A DNA stretch of 64,000 bases from Exiguobacterium sp. s146 (GCF_018618415.1 NZ_JACSMA010000001.1:930001-994000); one strand, 5' to 3'; positions 16,725-26,180 are shown, counted from the stretch's first letter. The notes: generated by a model from the sequence alone, not told the origin. Numbers and translations are program-made.

Positions 16725-18371
16725 GTGGAATACAATTTGCAAGAAATGTTATTCATGTTTTTTGGAGGATTAGGGATCTTCCTCTTCGGTATCAAATCGA
16801 TGGGAGACGGCCTCCAAAAGTCAGCAGGTAACCGCCTGCGTGACATCCTTGATAAGTATACATCGAATCCGTTCCTCGGAGTACTGGCAGGTATTATCGT
16901 AACGGTCTTAATTCAATCGTCGTCAGGTACGACCGTCATCACGGTCGGTCTCGTCAGCGCTGGCTTTATGACGCTCCGTCAAGCAATCGGCGTCATCATG
17001 GGTGCGAACATCGGGACGACGGTGACGGCATTCATCATCGGTTTCGACGTCGGCGCCTATGCGTTGCCGATTATCGCGATCGGTGCGATTCTCTTGTTCT
17101 TCTTCAAAAAAGAGAAGTTGCAACATTTGGGTCAAATTTTCTTCGGTTTCGGGATGCTCTTCTACGGTCTCGAACTCATGGGAAGCGGAATGAAGCCACT
17201 TCGTTCAAGCGAATATTTCATCGACTTGACGCAATCAATGAGTGACAACCCGTTCCTCGGTGTCATCGTCGGTACGGTCTTCACTGTCATCGTTCAATCG
17301 TCATCCGCAACAATCGGGATTCTACAAGAATTGTACGCCGGCGGATCAATCGACTTGGACGCGGCACTTCCGGTCCTCTTCGGAGACAACATCGGGACGA
17401 CGATCACAGCGGTACTCGCTTCAATCGGTGCCTCGGTCGCAGCCCGTCGTGCGGCAGCAGCCCACGTCATCTTTAACATTGTCGGGACGACCATCTTCAT
17501 GATTTTGTTGATTCCGTTCACACAATATATTTACTGGATCACAGACTTCTTAGCGATTGAAGACAAGATGCAAATCGCCTTCGCCCACGGGACGTTCAAC
17601 GTCGTCAATACGTTCATCCAGTTCTGGTTCATCGGAACGATTGCATGGATCGTGACGAAACTCGTACCAGGTGAAGATTCAATCGTCGATACGAAAGCGC
17701 AGCACTTGGATCCAATCTTCATCCAACAGTCACCATCAATCGCGGTTGAACAAGCGAAGTTTGAAGTCATCCGCATGGGTGATTTCGCGAAACTCGGACT
17801 TAATGAGGCGCGGAACTATATGGCGACCGGTGATAAGAAGCACGCTGAGAAGTCGGCGCATATCGAAGAAGCGCTCAACTCGCTCAACTCGAAAATCACG
17901 GATTATCTTGTGAAACTCGCCGCTGTCGATTTGACGGAGCAAGAATCACAAGAACACAAGACGCTCATGCACGCCATCAACGACATCGAGCGCATCGGTG
18001 ACCACGTCGAAAATATCATCGAGTTAATCGATTATAAGACAGCGACACGCGTCACGCTCTCAACTGACGCTCAAAAAGAATTGACGGAAATGTACGATTT
18101 GACACGTGCCACGCTTGAGAAGTCGCTCCAGACGCTCGCGAGTGGAGACATGGTCGAAGCCCGTCAAGTCATCGAAATGGAAGCGAAACTCGATATGCTC
18201 GAGCGACAATTCCGTAAAAACCACGTCGTCCGCTTGAATACAGGCGAATGTGACGGTCAAGCAGGTATGTTCTTCGTCGATATGCTCTCGAACTTGGAGC
18301 GAATCGGTGACCACGCAATGAACATCACAGAGATCACGCTTGAAGATGCTACAAACGAAGTAACGGTTTAA
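16725..18371 (+). CDS. Na/Pi cotransporter family protein with PhoU-like tail
   Basis: Predicted 548-residue sodium-phosphate symporter of the YjbB/NptA type. The membrane part (about 1-310) has the inverted-repeat signature twice: IVTVLIQSSSGTTV and VFTVIVQSSSATIG. From about 345 on, two PhoU-like helical bundles follow (HAINDIERIGDHVENI and SNLERIGDHAMNI). Start is GTG at 16725 with AAAGGAGT upstream. Direction of flux, import or export, is not clear from sequence. Confidence 0.88.
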   Translation: MEYNLQEMLFMFFGGLGIFLFGIKSMGDGLQKSAGNRLRDILDKYTSNPFLGVLAGIIVTVLIQSSSGTTVITVGLVSAGFMTLRQAIGVIMGANIGTTVTAFIIGFDVGAYALPIIAIGAILLFFFKKEKLQHLGQIFFGFGMLFYGLELMGSGMKPLRSSEYFIDLTQSMSDNPFLGVIVGTVFTVIVQSSSATIGILQELYAGGSIDLDAALPVLFGDNIGTTITAVLASIGASVAARRAAAAHVIFNIVGTTIFMILLIPFTQYIYWITDFLAIEDKMQIAFAHGTFNVVNTFIQFWFIGTIAWIVTKLVPGEDSIVDTKAQHLDPIFIQQSPSIAVEQAKFEVIRMGDFAKLGLNEARNYMATGDKKHAEKSAHIEEALNSLNSKITDYLVKLAAVDLTEQESQEHKTLMHAINDIERIGDHVENIIELIDYKTATRVTLSTDAQKELTEMYDLTRATLEKSLQTLASGDMVEARQVIEMEAKLDMLERQFRKNHVVRLNTGECDGQAGMFFVDMLSNLERIGDHAMNITEITLEDATNEVTV

Positions 18372-18383
18372 GCGATTACGTTT

Positions 18384-18416
18384 CCCTCCGGTTTAGACGA
18401 ACCGGAGGGATTTTTT
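18384..18416 (+). terminator. Terminator of the Na/Pi cotransporter gene
   Basis: CCCTCCGGTT stem with complement, 6-nt loop, then T-run. Confidence 0.85.
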
Positions 18417-18435
18417 GTCTGGTTGTGACTTTTGA

Positions 18436-18464
18436 TTGACAGTAAGGGGTTCATTCAGTATATT
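18436..18464 (+). promoter_or_regulatory. Promoter of the tRNA pair
   Basis: Perfect TTGACA (18436-18441), 17-nt spacer, TATATT (18459-18464), 19 nt before the first tRNA. Confidence 0.75.
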
Positions 18465-18482
18465 ATTACTGTATAACAACGT

Positions 18483-18559
18483 GGCGGTGTAGCTCAGCTG
18501 GCTAGAGCGTACGGTTCATACCCGTGAGGTCGTGGGTTCGACTCCCTCCGCCGCTACCA
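18483..18559 (+). tRNA. tRNA-Met (CAU), elongator type
   Basis: Cloverleaf of 77 nt with encoded CCA. Acceptor GGCGGTG/CGCCGCT has two G-U pairs. D stem is GCTC/GAGC, anticodon stem TACGG/CCGTG with loop TTCATAC (anticodon CAT), T stem GTGGG/CCCTC. The T stem has a T-T opposition at positions 50-64. The acceptor and anticodon arm resemble the elongator, not the initiator, which would have three G-C pairs in the anticodon stem. Confidence 0.9.
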
Positions 18560-18564
18560 ATAAA

Positions 18565-18638
18565 GGACCCTTAGCTCAGCTGGTTAGAGCAGACGGCTCA
18601 TAACCGTCCGGTCGTAGGTTCAAGTCCTACAGGGTCCA
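18565..18638 (+). tRNA. tRNA with CAU anticodon, probably tRNA-Ile2 (lysidine-modified)
   Basis: Cloverleaf of 74 nt: acceptor GGACCCT/AGGGTCC, D stem GCTC/GAGC, anticodon stem GACGG/CCGTC with loop CTCATAA, T stem GTAGG/CCTAC. No CCA is encoded. The body matches the minor isoleucine tRNA of Bacillus as I remember it, whose CAU wobble base is converted to lysidine by TilS to read AUA. A methionine identity cannot be fully excluded. It lies 5 nt after the first tRNA, so both share one transcript. Confidence 0.85.
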
Positions 18639-18645
18639 TTTTGTG

Positions 18646-18673
18646 AACAGCTTTCTGATGAAAGCTGTTTTTT
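18646..18673 (+). terminator. Terminator of the tRNA unit
   Basis: AACAGCTTT stem, CTGATG loop, complement, T-run. Confidence 0.8.
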
Positions 18674-18763
18674 GTTTTCAATTTTTGTTTTCAAATCCAA
18701 ACTCCTGGGTAAATATCCGTTAGCATTTTGTTTTTTGAAAAATATGAAATGAGGCGAAGCGAG

Positions 18764-20233
18764 ATGGAACGAAATCATACGATGATGCAATTTTTTGAAT
18801 GGCACGTCCCGGCTGACCAGAAACATTGGAAGCGATTGAAAGAACGAGCTTCTGAATTGAAGGAAGTCGGAATTACCGCATTGTGGTTGCCACCTGTCAC
18901 GAAAGGACAGAGCGACGAGGATACGGGGTATGGCGTGTACGATTTGTATGATTTAGGCGAGTTTGACCAAAAAGGAACGGTCGCGACCAAATACGGGACG
19001 AAACAAGAGTTGCTCGAGGCGACAAAGCACGCTCAAGAACTTGGCATGCAAGTCTACATGGACGTCGTCTTAAACCATAAAGCCGGGGCCGATGAGACGG
19101 AGAAGTTCGATGTACTCGAAGTCGACCCGGAAGATCGGACGAAAGTATTGTCGGAAGAACCGTTCGAGATTGAAGGATGGACCAAGTTCGATTTTGAAGG
19201 TCGAAACGAAAAATACTCGTCCTTTAAATGGAACTTCCATCACTTCAACGGGACAGACTATGACGCGGCGAACGATCACAGCGGTATCTTCTTTATCCTT
19301 GGTGAAAATAAGAAATGGAACGACAACGTCGACGACGAGTTTGGCGTGTATGACTATTTGATGTTCGCCAATATCGATTATCACCATCCAGAAGTGCGGG
19401 AAGAAGTACTGAGCTGGGGTAAATGGTTCATCGAAGAGACGCAGTGCGATGGGTTCCGACTCGATGCCATCAAACACATCAACTATGATTTCGTCAAAGA
19501 GTTCAGCCAGCAAATGAAAGCTGAAAAAGGCGACAACTTCTATTTGGTCGGCGAGTTCTGGAAGTCCGAGCTCGATGCCTGCCGTGAGTTCCTCGACAAC
19601 ATTGATTACCACGTCGACTTGTTCGATGTGCCGCTCCATTACAACTTGCAACGCGCCTCGACAGAAGGGGAATCGTTTGATATGCGGACGATCTTTGACG
19701 ATACGCTCGTCCAGTCCCACCCGCTCCATTCGGTGACGTTCGTCGACAACCACGACTCACAACCGGCGGAAGCGCTCGAGTCATGGGTCGAAGACTGGTT
19801 CAAACAAATCGCCTACGGTTTAATCTTGCTTCGCCAAGACGGTTACCCATGTGTGTTCTATGGTGACTACTATGGCATCAACGGACCGCACCCGGCCGAC
19901 GGGAAGAAAGTGGCCATCGATCCGCTCCTTTATGCACGTCGTGAAAAGGCATACGGACAACAGGACGACTACTTCGATGACGAACATGTCATCGGTTGGG
20001 TTCGTCACGGTGTCGAGGAGATCGAACGATCAGGTTGTGCCGTCCTCATCTCGAACAGTGAAGCGGCCGAAAAACAAATGTTCGTCGGCAAGCATCGTGC
20101 CGGTGAGAAATGGGTCGATTTGACGCAGACCGTCGATGAGGTCGTCGAGATTGATGAAGACGGGAATGGGGTATTTAAAGTATCGGCAGGTTCGATTTCG
20201 GTTTGGGCGTTGCCAGAACAAGACGTCGAATGA
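18764..20233 (+). CDS. Cytoplasmic alpha-amylase (GH13)
   Basis: Retaining alpha-1,4-glucan hydrolase of 489 residues. Conserved regions are DVVLNHK, GFRLDAIKH (catalytic Asp), VGEFW (acid/base Glu) and FVDNHDSQP (transition-state Asp). No signal peptide is seen: the protein starts MERNHTMMQFFEW, like the intracellular AmyA type, so its substrate should be internal glycogen or maltodextrin. The ATG at 18764 is preferred because the mature family begins there; in-frame ATGs at 18728 and 18749 lack good ribosome sites. GH57 and DUF4912 genes lie about 8 kb downstream. Confidence 0.9.
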   Translation: MERNHTMMQFFEWHVPADQKHWKRLKERASELKEVGITALWLPPVTKGQSDEDTGYGVYDLYDLGEFDQKGTVATKYGTKQELLEATKHAQELGMQVYMDVVLNHKAGADETEKFDVLEVDPEDRTKVLSEEPFEIEGWTKFDFEGRNEKYSSFKWNFHHFNGTDYDAANDHSGIFFILGENKKWNDNVDDEFGVYDYLMFANIDYHHPEVREEVLSWGKWFIEETQCDGFRLDAIKHINYDFVKEFSQQMKAEKGDNFYLVGEFWKSELDACREFLDNIDYHVDLFDVPLHYNLQRASTEGESFDMRTIFDDTLVQSHPLHSVTFVDNHDSQPAEALESWVEDWFKQIAYGLILLRQDGYPCVFYGDYYGINGPHPADGKKVAIDPLLYARREKAYGQQDDYFDDEHVIGWVRHGVEEIERSGCAVLISNSEAAEKQMFVGKHRAGEKWVDLTQTVDEVVEIDEDGNGVFKVSAGSISVWALPEQDVE

Positions 20234-20243
20234 AGCATTACAA

Positions 20244-20273
20244 TTGAGTCAGCCGTCACAAATCTGTTACATT
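20244..20273 (+). promoter_or_regulatory. Possible sodA promoter
   Basis: TTGAGT (20244-20249), then an extended -10 TGTTACATT ending at 20273 (18-nt spacer). No terminator separates the amylase from sodA, so read-through is also possible. Confidence 0.35.
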
Positions 20274-20317
20274 TAAAACGAACGTTGTTCAAACCAATTT
20301 TAAGGGGGATTTTAGTT

Positions 20318-20926
20318 ATGGCTAAATTTGAATTACCACAACTTGATTACGCATACGATGCACTTGAACCACACATTGACGCACGCACGATGGAAATCCA
20401 CCACACGAAACACCACAACACATACGTCACGAACGTAAACAATGCACTCGAAGGAAAAGACGTGAACTACTCTTCACTCGAAGAGTTGCTTCAAAATCTC
20501 GATTCACTTCCTGCTGACATTCAAACAGCGGTCCGCAACAACGGTGGCGGTCACTGGAACCACTCATTCTTCTGGAAATTGTTGAAGAAGAACGAGAACG
20601 GCGCTCCGACCGGCGAACTCGCTTCTGCCATCGACGAAGCGTTCGGCAGCTTCGACGCGTTCAAAGATGAGTTCACGAAAGCGGCGACAACTCGTTTCGG
20701 CTCTGGTTGGGCTTGGCTCGTCGTGAAAAACGGCAAGCTCGAAGTCACTTCGACACCAAACCAAGACTCACCGATCATGGAAGGCGTTCAGCCAATCCTC
20801 GGTCTCGACGTTTGGGAGCACGCGTACTACTTGAACTATCAAAACCGTCGCCCGGATTACATCCAAGCGTTCTTCCACGTCATCGACTGGGATTACGTCG
20901 CGAAGCTTTACGCAGACGCAAAATAA
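20318..20926 (+). CDS. sodA: Superoxide dismutase (Mn/Fe type)
   Basis: Converts superoxide to oxygen and hydrogen peroxide in the cytosol. Length is 202 residues. The metal ligands are in [13 protein letters not shown] (His), HWNHSFFW (His) and LDVWEHAYY (Asp and His). AAGGGGGA precedes the ATG at 20318. The gene sits just before pbpA, as in B. subtilis. Metal choice cannot be read with certainty; manganese is usual in this group. Confidence 0.95.
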   Translation: MAKFELPQLDYAYDALEPHIDARTMEIHHTKHHNTYVTNVNNALEGKDVNYSSLEELLQNLDSLPADIQTAVRNNGGGHWNHSFFWKLLKKNENGAPTGELASAIDEAFGSFDAFKDEFTKAATTRFGSGWAWLVVKNGKLEVTSTPNQDSPIMEGVQPILGLDVWEHAYYLNYQNRRPDYIQAFFHVIDWDYVAKLYADAK

Positions 20927-20933
20927 TGACGTC

Positions 20934-20967
20934 ATCCCGAGATTCGATCGAATCTCGGGATTTTTTA
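20934..20967 (+). terminator. Terminator of sodA
   Basis: A long perfect palindrome (ATCCCGAGATTCG and its complement) ending in TTTTTT. Confidence 0.85.
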
Positions 20968-21092
20968 TACATTTCATTAATTTGTAAACAAATTATGATA
21001 TAGTGAAAATCGAGTCGAAAAATAGAAATAACTCCGACAAATATATGACCTATACTTATAGAAGAAAACGAATCAGAGAGGAGACAACTGAA

Positions 21093-23150
21093 TTGGCCAA
21101 AAACCGTGTGAAAGTGCCGAGAAAACGGCGCAACCACCTTCCGTTGCGATTGAACCTATTGTTCTTTATCGTCTTCATCCTATTTGCGACGCTCATTTTC
21201 CGTTTAGGAGTCGTTCAAATCGTCAACGGTGAGTTGATTGCCCGGGAAGTTCAAAAGACAGAATCAAGCAAAATCAAGTACGAGGTGCCGCGCGGGAAGA
21301 TTTATGACCGCAACGGCCAAGTGCTCGCCGACACGATTTCGAACTACTCGGTCATGTATCGCCGGTCGCAAGTGACGAAGACGGAAGAGCGGCTCGAAGT
21401 CGCCATCAAGCTCTCGGAGATTGTCGACGTGCCAGAGAAGGATCGCAAAGTGACGGAGCGGGACCGCAAGGATTATTGGATTGCCATCGATCCGGAGCGC
21501 TCGCAAGAACGGGTCCAAAACCTGTTGGCCGATTTATCGGAAGAGGAACGCGCTGCCTTGTCGAACCAAGACGTCGACCAGTTGTTGCTCGATTCGATCA
21601 CGGACGCGGAAATCACGTTTGATGATGCGACCGAGGAAATCATCGCCATCAAACACAATATGGAGTCGGGCTACGCGCTCGACCCGCAAGTCATTAAAAT
21701 CGGGGCGTCTCCAAAAGAGATGGCACTGATTGAAGAAAACTTGGAGTTGCTTCCTGGTGTCAGCGTCGAACCGTATTACCAACGGGATTATCCGTTCGGC
21801 GAGACGTTCCAAAGCTTCCTCGGAAGTTATCGTCAAATCCCGGCCGAGCAACGCGCCTCATATCAAGCGAAAGGCTACGGCTTGAACGATCGGGTCGGAA
21901 CGTCTTATCTCGAGCAACAGTATGAGGACGTGCTGCGCGGGACACCAGCCTATGACGTCTTCACGACGTATAAAGGGGAGCCGGTCGGAGAACCGACCCG
22001 CGTCAGCGGAAACCCAGGGAAAGATATCATCTTGTCGACGGACATCGAATTCCAAAAAGAAATCGATGAGATTTTGAAGAAAGCGATTCGAGCCGGCCGT
22101 TCGGGCAGCCCGCACTTTGACCGTGCCTTCGCCGTCGTCATGAACCCACAAACGGGTGAATTGCTCGCCCTCTCGGGACAAGAGCTCGACTATGAAACGA
22201 ACGAATTCAAAGACGTCTCGACCGGGACGGTCCTGCGGGCGAGTCAAATCGGCTCGACAATCAAGGGTGCGACGGTCGCGTTCGGACTTGAAGAAGAAGT
22301 CATCCAACCGGGTGAATATATTTATGACACGCCGATTCGCATCGGTTCGTCGCTCAAGTCGTCGTACCGGAATATGGGGAACATCAACGACCTGGATGCC
22401 CTCGCCTTGTCATCGAACATTTATATGTTCCAAATCGCCCTACGGCTCGCCGATTACTATTCGACCGGTCAAATCGTCGGGGAGAACGTGACCGAGGCGT
22501 TCAATACGATGGAACATTACTATAAACAGTTCGGACTCGGCATCGAGACAGGGATTGATCTCCCGTACGAATCAATCGGATTCCGGAGCGTCCCGGACCG
22601 TGTCACGCTCCTGATGGACATGTCGATCGGGCAGTTCATCTCGTACACGCCGATTCAGTTGGCACAGTATACGTCGACGCTCGCGAACGGCGGCTACCGC
22701 ATTCAACCGCATCTCTTGAAAGAAATCATCGAACCCGGCTCACTCGACGAGTCGAACAAGCAAGTCGTCAGCACGTTCCAACCGAACGCGCTCAATAAAG
22801 TCGACATTCGCGATGAATTTCTTCAACGGGCGCGTCAAGGATTCCGGCAAGGGGTCGAGAGCGGAACGTCGCGCATCCTCCAACAGACGGGAATCACGGC
22901 GGCCGGGAAGACTGGTACCGCTCAAGCGATCGCGGAAGGGCCAGATGGTCAGGCGAAGCGAAATGCGAACGGGGAACCGATTAAGACCCTCAACTCGAAC
23001 CACGTCGGCTGGGCACCATATGACGACCCGGAAATCGCCTGGGCCATCATCATGCCAGGCCTCGAGGCAGAAGGGATTAACACCCGTGTCGCGCACGATA
23101 TCATGAAGGCGTATTTTGATTTAGAAGACGTCCAAGCACAGATTCAGTAA
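21093..23150 (+). CDS. pbpA: Penicillin-binding protein 2 (class B transpeptidase)
   Basis: Membrane-anchored class B peptidoglycan transpeptidase of the PBP2 elongation type. A short basic cytosolic tail and one membrane helix (about residues 18-40) precede the dimerisation domain (EVPRGKIYDRNGQVLAD). The catalytic set is STIK (serine nucleophile), SSN and KTGT. The TTG start is chosen for AGGAG at 21079-21083, giving 685 residues and an N-terminus like B. subtilis PbpA. The in-frame upstream GTG at 21003 and ATG at 21045 have no ribosome site. It lies between sodA and pstS as in B. subtilis. Confidence 0.92.
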   Translation: MAKNRVKVPRKRRNHLPLRLNLLFFIVFILFATLIFRLGVVQIVNGELIAREVQKTESSKIKYEVPRGKIYDRNGQVLADTISNYSVMYRRSQVTKTEERLEVAIKLSEIVDVPEKDRKVTERDRKDYWIAIDPERSQERVQNLLADLSEEERAALSNQDVDQLLLDSITDAEITFDDATEEIIAIKHNMESGYALDPQVIKIGASPKEMALIEENLELLPGVSVEPYYQRDYPFGETFQSFLGSYRQIPAEQRASYQAKGYGLNDRVGTSYLEQQYEDVLRGTPAYDVFTTYKGEPVGEPTRVSGNPGKDIILSTDIEFQKEIDEILKKAIRAGRSGSPHFDRAFAVVMNPQTGELLALSGQELDYETNEFKDVSTGTVLRASQIGSTIKGATVAFGLEEEVIQPGEYIYDTPIRIGSSLKSSYRNMGNINDLDALALSSNIYMFQIALRLADYYSTGQIVGENVTEAFNTMEHYYKQFGLGIETGIDLPYESIGFRSVPDRVTLLMDMSIGQFISYTPIQLAQYTSTLANGGYRIQPHLLKEIIEPGSLDESNKQVVSTFQPNALNKVDIRDEFLQRARQGFRQGVESGTSRILQQTGITAAGKTGTAQAIAEGPDGQAKRNANGEPIKTLNSNHVGWAPYDDPEIAWAIIMPGLEAEGINTRVAHDIMKAYFDLEDVQAQIQ

Positions 23151-23177
23151 AGAAGTCACTTCGGTGGCTTCTTTTTT
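23150..23177 (+). terminator. Terminator of pbpA
   Basis: AAGAAGTCAC paired with GTGGCTTCTT, TTCG loop, T-run. Confidence 0.8.
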
Positions 23178-23182
23178 TCGTC

Positions 23183-23232
23183 TTTACAATTCTTTTACGT
23201 TCCGTTTATTTCTCGTTAATAGTAGTTTATTA
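23183..23232 (+). promoter_or_regulatory. PHO box (PhoP-binding direct repeats) of the pst operon
   Basis: Five hexamers repeat at exactly 11-nt steps: TTTACA (23183), TTTACG (23194), TTTATT (23205), TTAATA (23216) and TTATTA (23227). This is the PhoP arrangement known in B. subtilis (TTHACA-type repeats). It begins right after the pbpA terminator and ends 72 nt before the pstS start. It implies activation of pst by phosphate starvation. Confidence 0.75.
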
Positions 23233-23303
23233 GGATGTTAATTGTAGGACAGAACAACGAAGCCACAACACAAATCAAAGCAAACTCAAGGAGGACGTCA
23301 GAA

Positions 23304-24239
23304 ATGTCTTGGATGAAAAAATCAGCGTTAGTCGCTTCAATCACTTCGGTGGCCATTATCGGTGCAGCGTGTGGGAACAATGAAGAAGGTGGCGCAGCCG
23401 ACGGTGAAGGACTTTCAGGTAAAGTCGTCATGGACGGTTCGTCAACAGTCTTCCCAATCATGGAAGCCGTAGCCGAAGAATATTCAGCTGAACAGCCAGA
23501 CGTTGAAGTAACGGTAGGTGTCTCAGGTACAGGTGGCGGATTCAAGCGTTTCGTCACAGGCGAGACAGACTTCTCGAACGCATCACGTGAAATCAAGGAA
23601 GAAGAAGCGGCAGAAGCTGAGAAGAATGGTGTCGAGTACACGCAACTCGCTGTCGCCCTCGATGGTCTCTCGCTCGTCGTCAACCCAGAGAACGATTGGG
23701 CCCAAGATATCACAATCGACGAACTCAACAAGATGTGGACTGACCCTAACGTGAAGACATGGAAAGACGTCCGCTCGGACTGGCCGGACGAAGAAATCTC
23801 ATTCTTCTCACCAGGTAAAGACTCAGGAACGTTCGACTTCTTCAATGAAGCCGTCCTTGAAGACACGGACATTCGTGAAGACGCGCAATTGTCAGAAGAT
23901 GATAACGTCCTCGTGACAGGTGTCGCCGGTACGAAAGGTGCGATCGGATTCTTCGGTTATGCGTATTACATTGAAAACAAAGACACGTTACGTGCACTCA
24001 ACGTAGAAGGCATCGAACCGACGACTGATACGATCAACGATTTGTCTTACCCGCTCTCACGTGAGATTTACACATACGTGAACAACGCGTCATTGAAAGA
24101 CAAGCCACAAGTCGCTGACTACACACGCTTCTTGAACGAGAACGCAGCCGTTCTTGCGGAAGAAGTTGGATATGTCGGCATGGAACAAGCACGATACGAT
24201 GAGAACGCTGAAGTGATCGACGAGATTGCTGGCGAATAA
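23304..24239 (+). CDS. pstS: Phosphate-binding lipoprotein PstS
   Basis: Extracellular phosphate-binding component of the Pst importer. The signal peptide ends in a lipobox with Cys at about residue 23 (AIIGAAC). Phosphate-ligand loops are DGSSTVFPI, SGTGGGFKRF, DFSNASR and SPGKDSGTFDFF. AAGGAGG precedes the ATG at 23304, giving 311 residues; an in-frame ATG at 23235 lies inside the promoter region. It is the first gene of pstS-C-A-B-phoU. Confidence 0.94.
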   Translation: MSWMKKSALVASITSVAIIGAACGNNEEGGAADGEGLSGKVVMDGSSTVFPIMEAVAEEYSAEQPDVEVTVGVSGTGGGFKRFVTGETDFSNASREIKEEEAAEAEKNGVEYTQLAVALDGLSLVVNPENDWAQDITIDELNKMWTDPNVKTWKDVRSDWPDEEISFFSPGKDSGTFDFFNEAVLEDTDIREDAQLSEDDNVLVTGVAGTKGAIGFFGYAYYIENKDTLRALNVEGIEPTTDTINDLSYPLSREIYTYVNNASLKDKPQVADYTRFLNENAAVLAEEVGYVGMEQARYDENAEVIDEIAGE

Positions 24240-24252
24240 TAGCGCAGAAGGC

Positions 24253-24279
24253 AGAAGGTGAGAGTCGCTCTCGCCTTCT
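24253..24279 (+). other. Intercistronic hairpin between pstS and pstC
   Basis: A 12-bp stem (AGAAGGTGAGAG with CTCTCGCCTTCT) and 3-nt loop, without a T-run. It is probably a processing or 3'-protecting structure that allows more pstS than pstCAB product; this is inference. Confidence 0.6.
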
Positions 24280-24322
24280 CGCCGTGCTTTCTAGTATGAA
24301 GAGGTAGGGAGCGATACACGAG

Positions 24323-25267
24323 ATGAATCAACCAAACAAAGGGTTTTCAATTCGAGAGATGATTGAAACCAATAAGAAAAAGAAATATAGCACGACGAAC
24401 GTGTTTGATAAAATCATGCCGTTCTTATTATTCTTGAGCGCATTCGTTTCGGTCGTCACGACGGTCGGCATCGCGTTCACACTCGGGTTTGAACTGTTCA
24501 AGTTTTTCGAGCGCGTTCCGGTCGCCGAATTTTTAGGCTCGACTGAATGGTATCCGCTTAGTGCCGATCAACGGTTCGGCGTCTGGGCCCTCGTCATGGG
24601 GACGCTCCAGATTACCGTCATTGCCATGATTGTTGCTGTACCGCTTGGTTTGGCGTCAGCGATTTATTTGAGCGAATATGCGTCTGAACGGGCCCGTACG
24701 ATTTTGAAGCCGATTCTTGAAGTGCTCGCTGGTGTACCGACGATTGTCTTCGGATTCTTCGCCTTGTCGTTCGTCACACCAATCTTGCAAGCACTCATTC
24801 CTGGATTAAAGATTTATAACGCGCTTAGCCCAGGAATCGTCGTCGGCATCATGATCATTCCGATGATTGCTTCGATTTCGGAAGACGCGATGAGCGCCGT
24901 CCCGAAAAAGATTCGTGAAGGTGCGCTCGGCCTTGGCGCGACGCGTCTCGAAGTCGCCATCAAAGTCGTCATGCCAGCCGCGCTCTCAGGGATTATCGCC
25001 TCGATCGTCCTCGGGATGAGCCGCGCCATCGGTGAGACGATGATCGTGACAATCGCCGGTGGGTCGCAACCGAACTTCGAGTTCAACCCGCTGAACGCGA
25101 TTCAAACGATGACAGCGTATATCGTCCAAATCGCCAAAGGTGACGCAGGCTACGGGACAATCGAATACTACAGTATCTATGCGGTCGGTGCGCTATTGTT
25201 CGTCTTCACCCTAGTGATGAACTTGTTCGCGAACTGGGTGACGCGCCGCTTCAGAGAGGAGTACTAA
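24323..25267 (+). CDS. pstC: Phosphate ABC transporter permease PstC
   Basis: Inner-membrane permease of 314 residues with six expected helices and a basic N-terminal tail (TNKKKKYSTT). The EAA-like coupling loop is IREGALGLGATRLEVAIKVV. AGGTAGGGAG lies upstream of the ATG. The stop is separated from pstA by one base. Confidence 0.93.
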   Translation: MNQPNKGFSIREMIETNKKKKYSTTNVFDKIMPFLLFLSAFVSVVTTVGIAFTLGFELFKFFERVPVAEFLGSTEWYPLSADQRFGVWALVMGTLQITVIAMIVAVPLGLASAIYLSEYASERARTILKPILEVLAGVPTIVFGFFALSFVTPILQALIPGLKIYNALSPGIVVGIMIIPMIASISEDAMSAVPKKIREGALGLGATRLEVAIKVVMPAALSGIIASIVLGMSRAIGETMIVTIAGGSQPNFEFNPLNAIQTMTAYIVQIAKGDAGYGTIEYYSIYAVGALLFVFTLVMNLFANWVTRRFREEY

Positions 25268-25268
25268 T

Positions 25269-26180
25269 ATGGCATTGCCGAACAGTGAGTTCAAGAATAC
25301 GAAGAACTTGATGGACCGTGCTTCCGTTTCACAACGGATCCAGCGCCGTCTTCAATTAAATGAAATTTTTAAGTACGTCTTTTTAGCAGGTCTCGTCTTT
25401 GCCCTGCTCGTCCTATCGACGTTGATTTATGACGTCGTCTCGAAAGGTGGCGGCTGGGTGAACTTGGACTTCCTCCGCAACTTCCCATCCCGTCGCCCGG
25501 AACAGGCCGGTCTCTATCCAGCCTTGATCGGGACGTTATGGTTGATGTTCCTCATCGTGCCGATGGTGTTCATCGTCGGTGTCGGTGCCGCCATCTATTT
25601 AGAAGAGTACGCACCAAAAAACCGAGTCACGTCATTTATCGAGGTGAATATCTCGAACTTGGCCGGCGTCCCGTCAATCGTCTTCGGATTGCTCGGGTTG
25701 ACGATTTTCGTTCGCGTCATGGAACTCGGGAACTCGATTATGGCGGGTGCGTTGACACTTGGATTGATGAGTCTTCCTATCGTCATCGTCGCGTCGCAAG
25801 AAGCGCTTCGTTCCGTCAAGATGGAATTGCGCCACGCGTCGCTCGCACTCGGAGCCTCGAAGTGGCAGACGACGTTCAACGTCGTCTTGCCGTCGGCGAT
25901 TCCAGGGATTATCACCGGAATCATCTTGGCCGTATCACGTGCCATCGGGGAGACGGCCCCATTGATTATGGTCGGAGCGGCGACGTTCATTTCGACGACG
26001 CCGAGCAGTGTCTTCTCAGACTTCACGGCGCTCCCGATTCAAATCTACAACTGGACGAGCCGTCCGCAAGCTGAATTCCAAAACCTAGCAGCTGCCGGAA
26101 TCATTGTCTTGATGACGATGTTGATCATCATGAACTCGGCTGCCATCTATATCCGTAACAAGTACACGAATCGACATTAA
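25269..26180 (+). CDS. pstA: Phosphate ABC transporter permease PstA
   Basis: Second permease, 303 residues, six expected membrane helices. The coupling loop is RHASLALGASKWQTTFNVVL, and SRAIGETAPLIMVGAA is typical of PstA. Its ribosome site AGAGGAGT overlaps the end of pstC, so translation is coupled. Confidence 0.93.
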   Translation: MALPNSEFKNTKNLMDRASVSQRIQRRLQLNEIFKYVFLAGLVFALLVLSTLIYDVVSKGGGWVNLDFLRNFPSRRPEQAGLYPALIGTLWLMFLIVPMVFIVGVGAAIYLEEYAPKNRVTSFIEVNISNLAGVPSIVFGLLGLTIFVRVMELGNSIMAGALTLGLMSLPIVIVASQEALRSVKMELRHASLALGASKWQTTFNVVLPSAIPGIITGIILAVSRAIGETAPLIMVGAATFISTTPSSVFSDFTALPIQIYNWTSRPQAEFQNLAAAGIIVLMTMLIIMNSAAIYIRNKYTNRH

